A stretch of DNA of 64,000 nucleotides from DATMQA01 sp035566895 (GTDB lineage: Bacteria; Verrucomicrobiota; Verrucomicrobiia; Limisphaerales; UBA8199): positions 5,689-69,688 of the forward strand of contig DATMQA010000213.1 in the NCBI GenBank assembly GCA_035566895.1, in the 5' to 3' direction. The notes under the pieces were generated by a model. The model was not told the origin of the DNA. It did not search any database and saw only the letters and a list, made by a program, of their open reading frames with translations. A program made the position numbers and the translations under genes. Of the stretch, positions 62,208-64,000 are shown piece by piece. How positions within the stretch are numbered: position 1 is the first letter of the stretch; every line of letters begins with the position of its first letter.

Positions 62208-62916
62208 TTGCCGCTGCTTTCCCGGCACGGATGCTTTGACTAAGCCGATTACGGTGAGCAAGGTCCCGCCAAAGCCTTCGCTGGGTCTCGGACCTTTGTT
62301 GCCTTGCCTCCGGGTGCTCTTGCAAGTAACGCCGCACGCCCAGTGAGGTTCGGCGGCGCGCCTCGGGACCTCGGAACAAAGACAACATTCTCTCGCGAAA
62401 TGCGGGAACCGCCCATCTCGCACGCACTATCTCCGACATCTGCTTGCGGTACTCCGGAAGTTGCATCCTGGTCAGAAATTCCGCGCGGCGCTCCCGCCAC
62501 AGCCTCCGCATTAACTCACGATTCTCTTGTCTGTCACGCAACCGCCAGGCTCGTAGCGCCGACTCGGATCGTTCGCGTCTCGCTTCCGGAGTTCTCGTGG
62601 CCCGCCGTATTCCCTCTGTCATCCGTTTGCGAATCGCCGGATCCCGCCATTTTGCCCGCGCGGCTCGCGATAGCGGCGATGCCCGCCTCAACATCTCGCG
62701 CGCGACCCCGAAAGCGACCTGCAATTCCCGCGGCGATAATATCTGGTCAAGCGGCACGCGCGGAACCTGCGGCCCCGGCTGGTCTCCGGCGTCCCCATCG
62801 CTGCTGCGGAACACCGCCTCAAAATCGAACTCAACAACCGGGACCCTTTCCCGTCCCCCAGCGTCGCTGCCATCCCACGCGAATCCGGGCGATTCAGCCC
62901 ACCGATTACTGATCAC
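62191..62916 (-). CDS. NUMOD3-like repeat protein, putative DNA binding
   Basis: 241 residues from GTG 62916 (TTG 62922 is possible). An acidic N-terminal 60 residues precedes a very Arg-rich body of repeated units of the form RAKWRDPAIRKRMTEGIRRA, RARWAVPAFRERMLSLF and RRLWRDLAHRNRLSQSIRAG. The W-x(2-3)-P-x-x-R-x-R-M pattern is that of the NUMOD3 DNA-binding modules of GIY-YIG homing endonucleases, but no nuclease motif is present. The 3' end lies in the 81-bp repeat. Overlaps the small upstream ORF by 11 bases. Confidence 0.6.
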   Translation of the reverse strand: MISNRWAESPGFAWDGSDAGGRERVPVVEFDFEAVFRSSDGDAGDQPGPQVPRVPLDQILSPRELQVAFGVAREMLRRASPLSRAARAKWRDPAIRKRMTEGIRRATRTPEARRERSESALRAWRLRDRQENRELMRRLWRERRAEFLTRMQLPEYRKQMSEIVRARWAVPAFRERMLSLFRGPEARRRTSLGVRRYLQEHPEARQQRSETQRRLWRDLAHRNRLSQSIRAGKAAARAAFH

Positions 62917-63004
62917 TGACAACAGCCCGCACCTTTTCCGCCAGGCTCATAGCCAGCGCCGCAACCGCGTCCGCCAGTCGTTGTGTGTCTGAGGTGTCAC
63001 TCAT
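62906..63004 (-). CDS. Small ORF upstream of the NUMOD3-like gene
   Basis: 32 codons from ATG 63004: MSDTSDTQRLADAVAALAMS, then LAEKVRAVVSDQ. An amphipathic helix is likely. Its stop overlaps the GTG start of the next gene region, suggesting coupling. No known family; may be a leader peptide or small partner. Confidence 0.4.
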   Translation of the reverse strand: MSDTSDTQRLADAVAALAMSLAEKVRAVVSDQ

Positions 63005-63096
63005 CCCCGCTCAATAGCAAACCCGCCACTCATCTTTCAATCCCGTTCCGTCACGCCGCCGGAGTCGCCGCCGGCAATCCCTCGAAAGTCCGACCC
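63005..63096. other. Spacer before the element-3 repeat
   Basis: No gene seen. Part of a 410-base stretch (63005-63414) that otherwise consists of the repeats listed separately. Confidence 0.4.
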
Positions 63097-63161
63097 GCCG
63101 CGCCCGCTGAGAAACAAAAAGGAAGGTCATTGGCGGCGGTTTGGCTATAGACAGGTCACCG
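63097..63161. repeat. Degenerate third copy of the 1298-1490 element
   Basis: CGCCCGCTGAGAAACAAAAA, then GGAAGGTCATTGGCGGCGGT and CTATAGACAGGTCACC correspond word for word, with changes, to 1410-1475 in the same orientation. The CCCCTACGGGG hairpin is missing here. Confidence 0.75.
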
Positions 63162-63204
63162 GTCAACTCGTCCTGGCTCGCACGACGGCGTATCGACGGG
63201 GCGC

Positions 63205-63285
63205 GGGAAACCCTTGAAAGGGTTCTCCTGTTCCTCGGGCCGCAAACACACCTCACTAAAGTGAGGTGTTAATGAGATGCTGCTC
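63205..63285. repeat. 81-bp dispersed repeat, copy B
   Basis: See copy A at 62127. Palindromes AACCCTT-GA-AAGGGTT and CACCTCACT-AA-AGTGAGGTG are conserved exactly. Confidence 0.92.
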
Positions 63286-63354
63286 GCGGTGGCCGGCCGT
63301 GCCCCGTCGAAGATCAGAGACTCAGGACGTCGCGTTGCAGAATTGATCAGAGAC

Positions 63355-63414
63355 TCCTTACGTCGTCTCCTACAAGCGCGTGGACGTCGTCTCCTACAAT
63401 TTGGAATGTCGTCT
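63355..63414. repeat. CTTACGTCGTCTCCTACAA repeats
   Basis: ACGTCGTCTCCTACAA occurs at about 63364 and 63385, and a variant TGTCGTCTCTA at about 63407, ending at the DUF3631 stop. The same word precedes the oxidoreductase start at about 1713-1728. Confidence 0.75.
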
Positions 63415-64000
63415 CTATATTCCTGGGTCGATGGGCGGTTCGTTCGCCGGGCCGGGTTCTGCTGGCGGCGGGTCCGGTTGGAGAAACGCCTGTTTATACG
63501 ATTCCCAATCCGGTTTGGAGACATAGCGGCGGGCCGGTTCGAGGAAGTCCTCTTGCAAGTAGCCTTTGGCCACTTGCTCCGCGATCCGCATGGTTCGCGG
63601 CTTGATACCGAAGGGACGCAATTGCGCGGACAGCCAGTATTCGTCGATGGGTTTGCCTTTGGTGAGGTCGCGCCAGGGGCGGCCAGGCAGGGCGTTGAGG
63701 TGTTCGACCAGGTCCCTGGTAAACATACGTTCGGTTTTGTACTCTTCGAACAGGATTATGCAATCCAGGAACAGGGAGCTGGTGAGGTTGGAGGCTGTTT
63801 CGTTGCCGGAGAGGGCGAGGGCGGCCTGGCGGGCTTTTTGGGGCCAGTCGCCGCCGGCGAGGTCGGCCAGGACGAAGAGGGGTTCCCAGACATCGCCGGC
63901 GCGGTCGTTGAGGCCCTCGGGGATGGCGGGTTCGGCGTTGGCAATTTGGTCGCGGTGTTGCTCGACAAACAGGGCGCACTGGCGGTGGAGTTCGGCGGCG
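63415..64000 (-). CDS. DUF3631-domain replication protein, C-terminal part (runs off window)
   Basis: The frame is open from the window edge to the TAG at 63415, about 195 codons; an internal Met at 63726 is not the start. Diagnostic: LNDRAGDVWEPLFVLADLAG, GDWPQKARQAALALSG, then MFTRDLVEHLNALPGRPWRD, IDEYWLSAQLRPFGIKPRTM, and AKGYLQEDFLEPARRYV. DUF3631 is usually the C-terminal part of primase/helicase-like proteins of phages, plasmids and integrative elements. This suggests a mobile element beyond the right edge. Confidence 0.75.
   Translation of the reverse strand, partial: AAELHRQCALFVEQHRDQIANAEPAIPEGLNDRAGDVWEPLFVLADLAGGDWPQKARQAALALSGNETASNLTSSLFLDCIILFEEYKTERMFTRDLVEHLNALPGRPWRDLTKGKPIDEYWLSAQLRPFGIKPRTMRIAEQVAKGYLQEDFLEPARRYVSKPDWESYKQAFLQPDPPPAEPGPANEPPIDPGI

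Overview
The window looks like a chromosomal segment of a heterotrophic, Gram-negative member of the Verrucomicrobiota, most likely of the Pedosphaera/Limisphaerales type. This is inferred from gene content, not from a marker gene. The pointers are two large pseudopilin-like proteins with an FTLIELLVVIAIIAILAA leader, an exosortase/EpsI pair with PEP-CTERM proteins, an autotransporter-repeat giant protein, a sulfatase, LpxA, and many short dispersed repeats between genes. No rRNA or tRNA gene was recognised.

Layout. 1-9.4 kb: a YXWGXW-type secreted protein, a repeat-rich spacer, a phytoene-desaturase-like oxidoreductase with a degenerate receiver, a cold-shock gene with a clear promoter, a pseudopilin, a Usp protein, a divergent manganese pair (Nramp transporter / MntR-type repressor) around a perfect palindrome, and a histidine kinase that lacks its phospho-acceptor His. 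9.5-14.9 kb: pirin, a polytopic membrane protein, a Lys/Arg-rich small protein, a CHAD protein and phosphofructokinase. 15-24.1 kb: a 1516-residue PATR/P-domain surface protein, a 1082-residue sensor kinase with OB-like repeats, a small basic protein, and a response regulator trailed by a truncated second one. 24.3-31.1 kb: a PEP-CTERM protein, a PRC-barrel/BON protein, a beta-hydroxyacid dehydrogenase, NUDIX, class II DAHP synthase and sulfatase. 31.1-36.3 kb: a minus-strand envelope and exopolysaccharide run (lpxA, UDP-glucuronate decarboxylase, polyprenyl sugar-phosphate transferase, EpsI, exosortase). 36.5-46.7 kb: a fused membrane/spermidine-synthase-like protein, nrdR with a coupled partner, a GT-C glycosyltransferase, an MBL hydrolase, gamma-carbonic anhydrase, LemA/GIDE, a P-domain protein and a second PEP-CTERM protein. 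46.7-53.2 kb: a GH5 multidomain glycosidase and a DUF748 (AsmA-like) protein.

53.2-64 kb is accessory. A 720-bp spacer with four kinds of short repeat precedes an AbiE-like type IV toxin-antitoxin pair, whose presumptive operator (a perfect 10-bp inverted repeat plus direct repeats) lies just before the start. After a Tat-exported glycosidase-like protein and a second pseudopilin comes a minus-strand graveyard of defence and conflict genes: the C-terminal part of a DUF1156 DNA methylase, the N-terminal part of a DUF1016/YhcG nuclease, an intact FicA-like antitoxin, a Fic N-terminal fragment without catalytic motif, and an E2/UBC-like domain. The last two are joined across a -1 frame at a T6 run that forms an in-register slippery heptamer. 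Further on lie a NUMOD3-like repeat protein and the end of a DUF3631 replication protein running off the window, with two 81-bp near-identical repeats around them.

Most likely to be new: the Fic/E2-like chimeric locus, the operator and repeat architecture of the AbiE-like module, the kinase with Asp in place of His, and the families of palindromic dispersed repeats.
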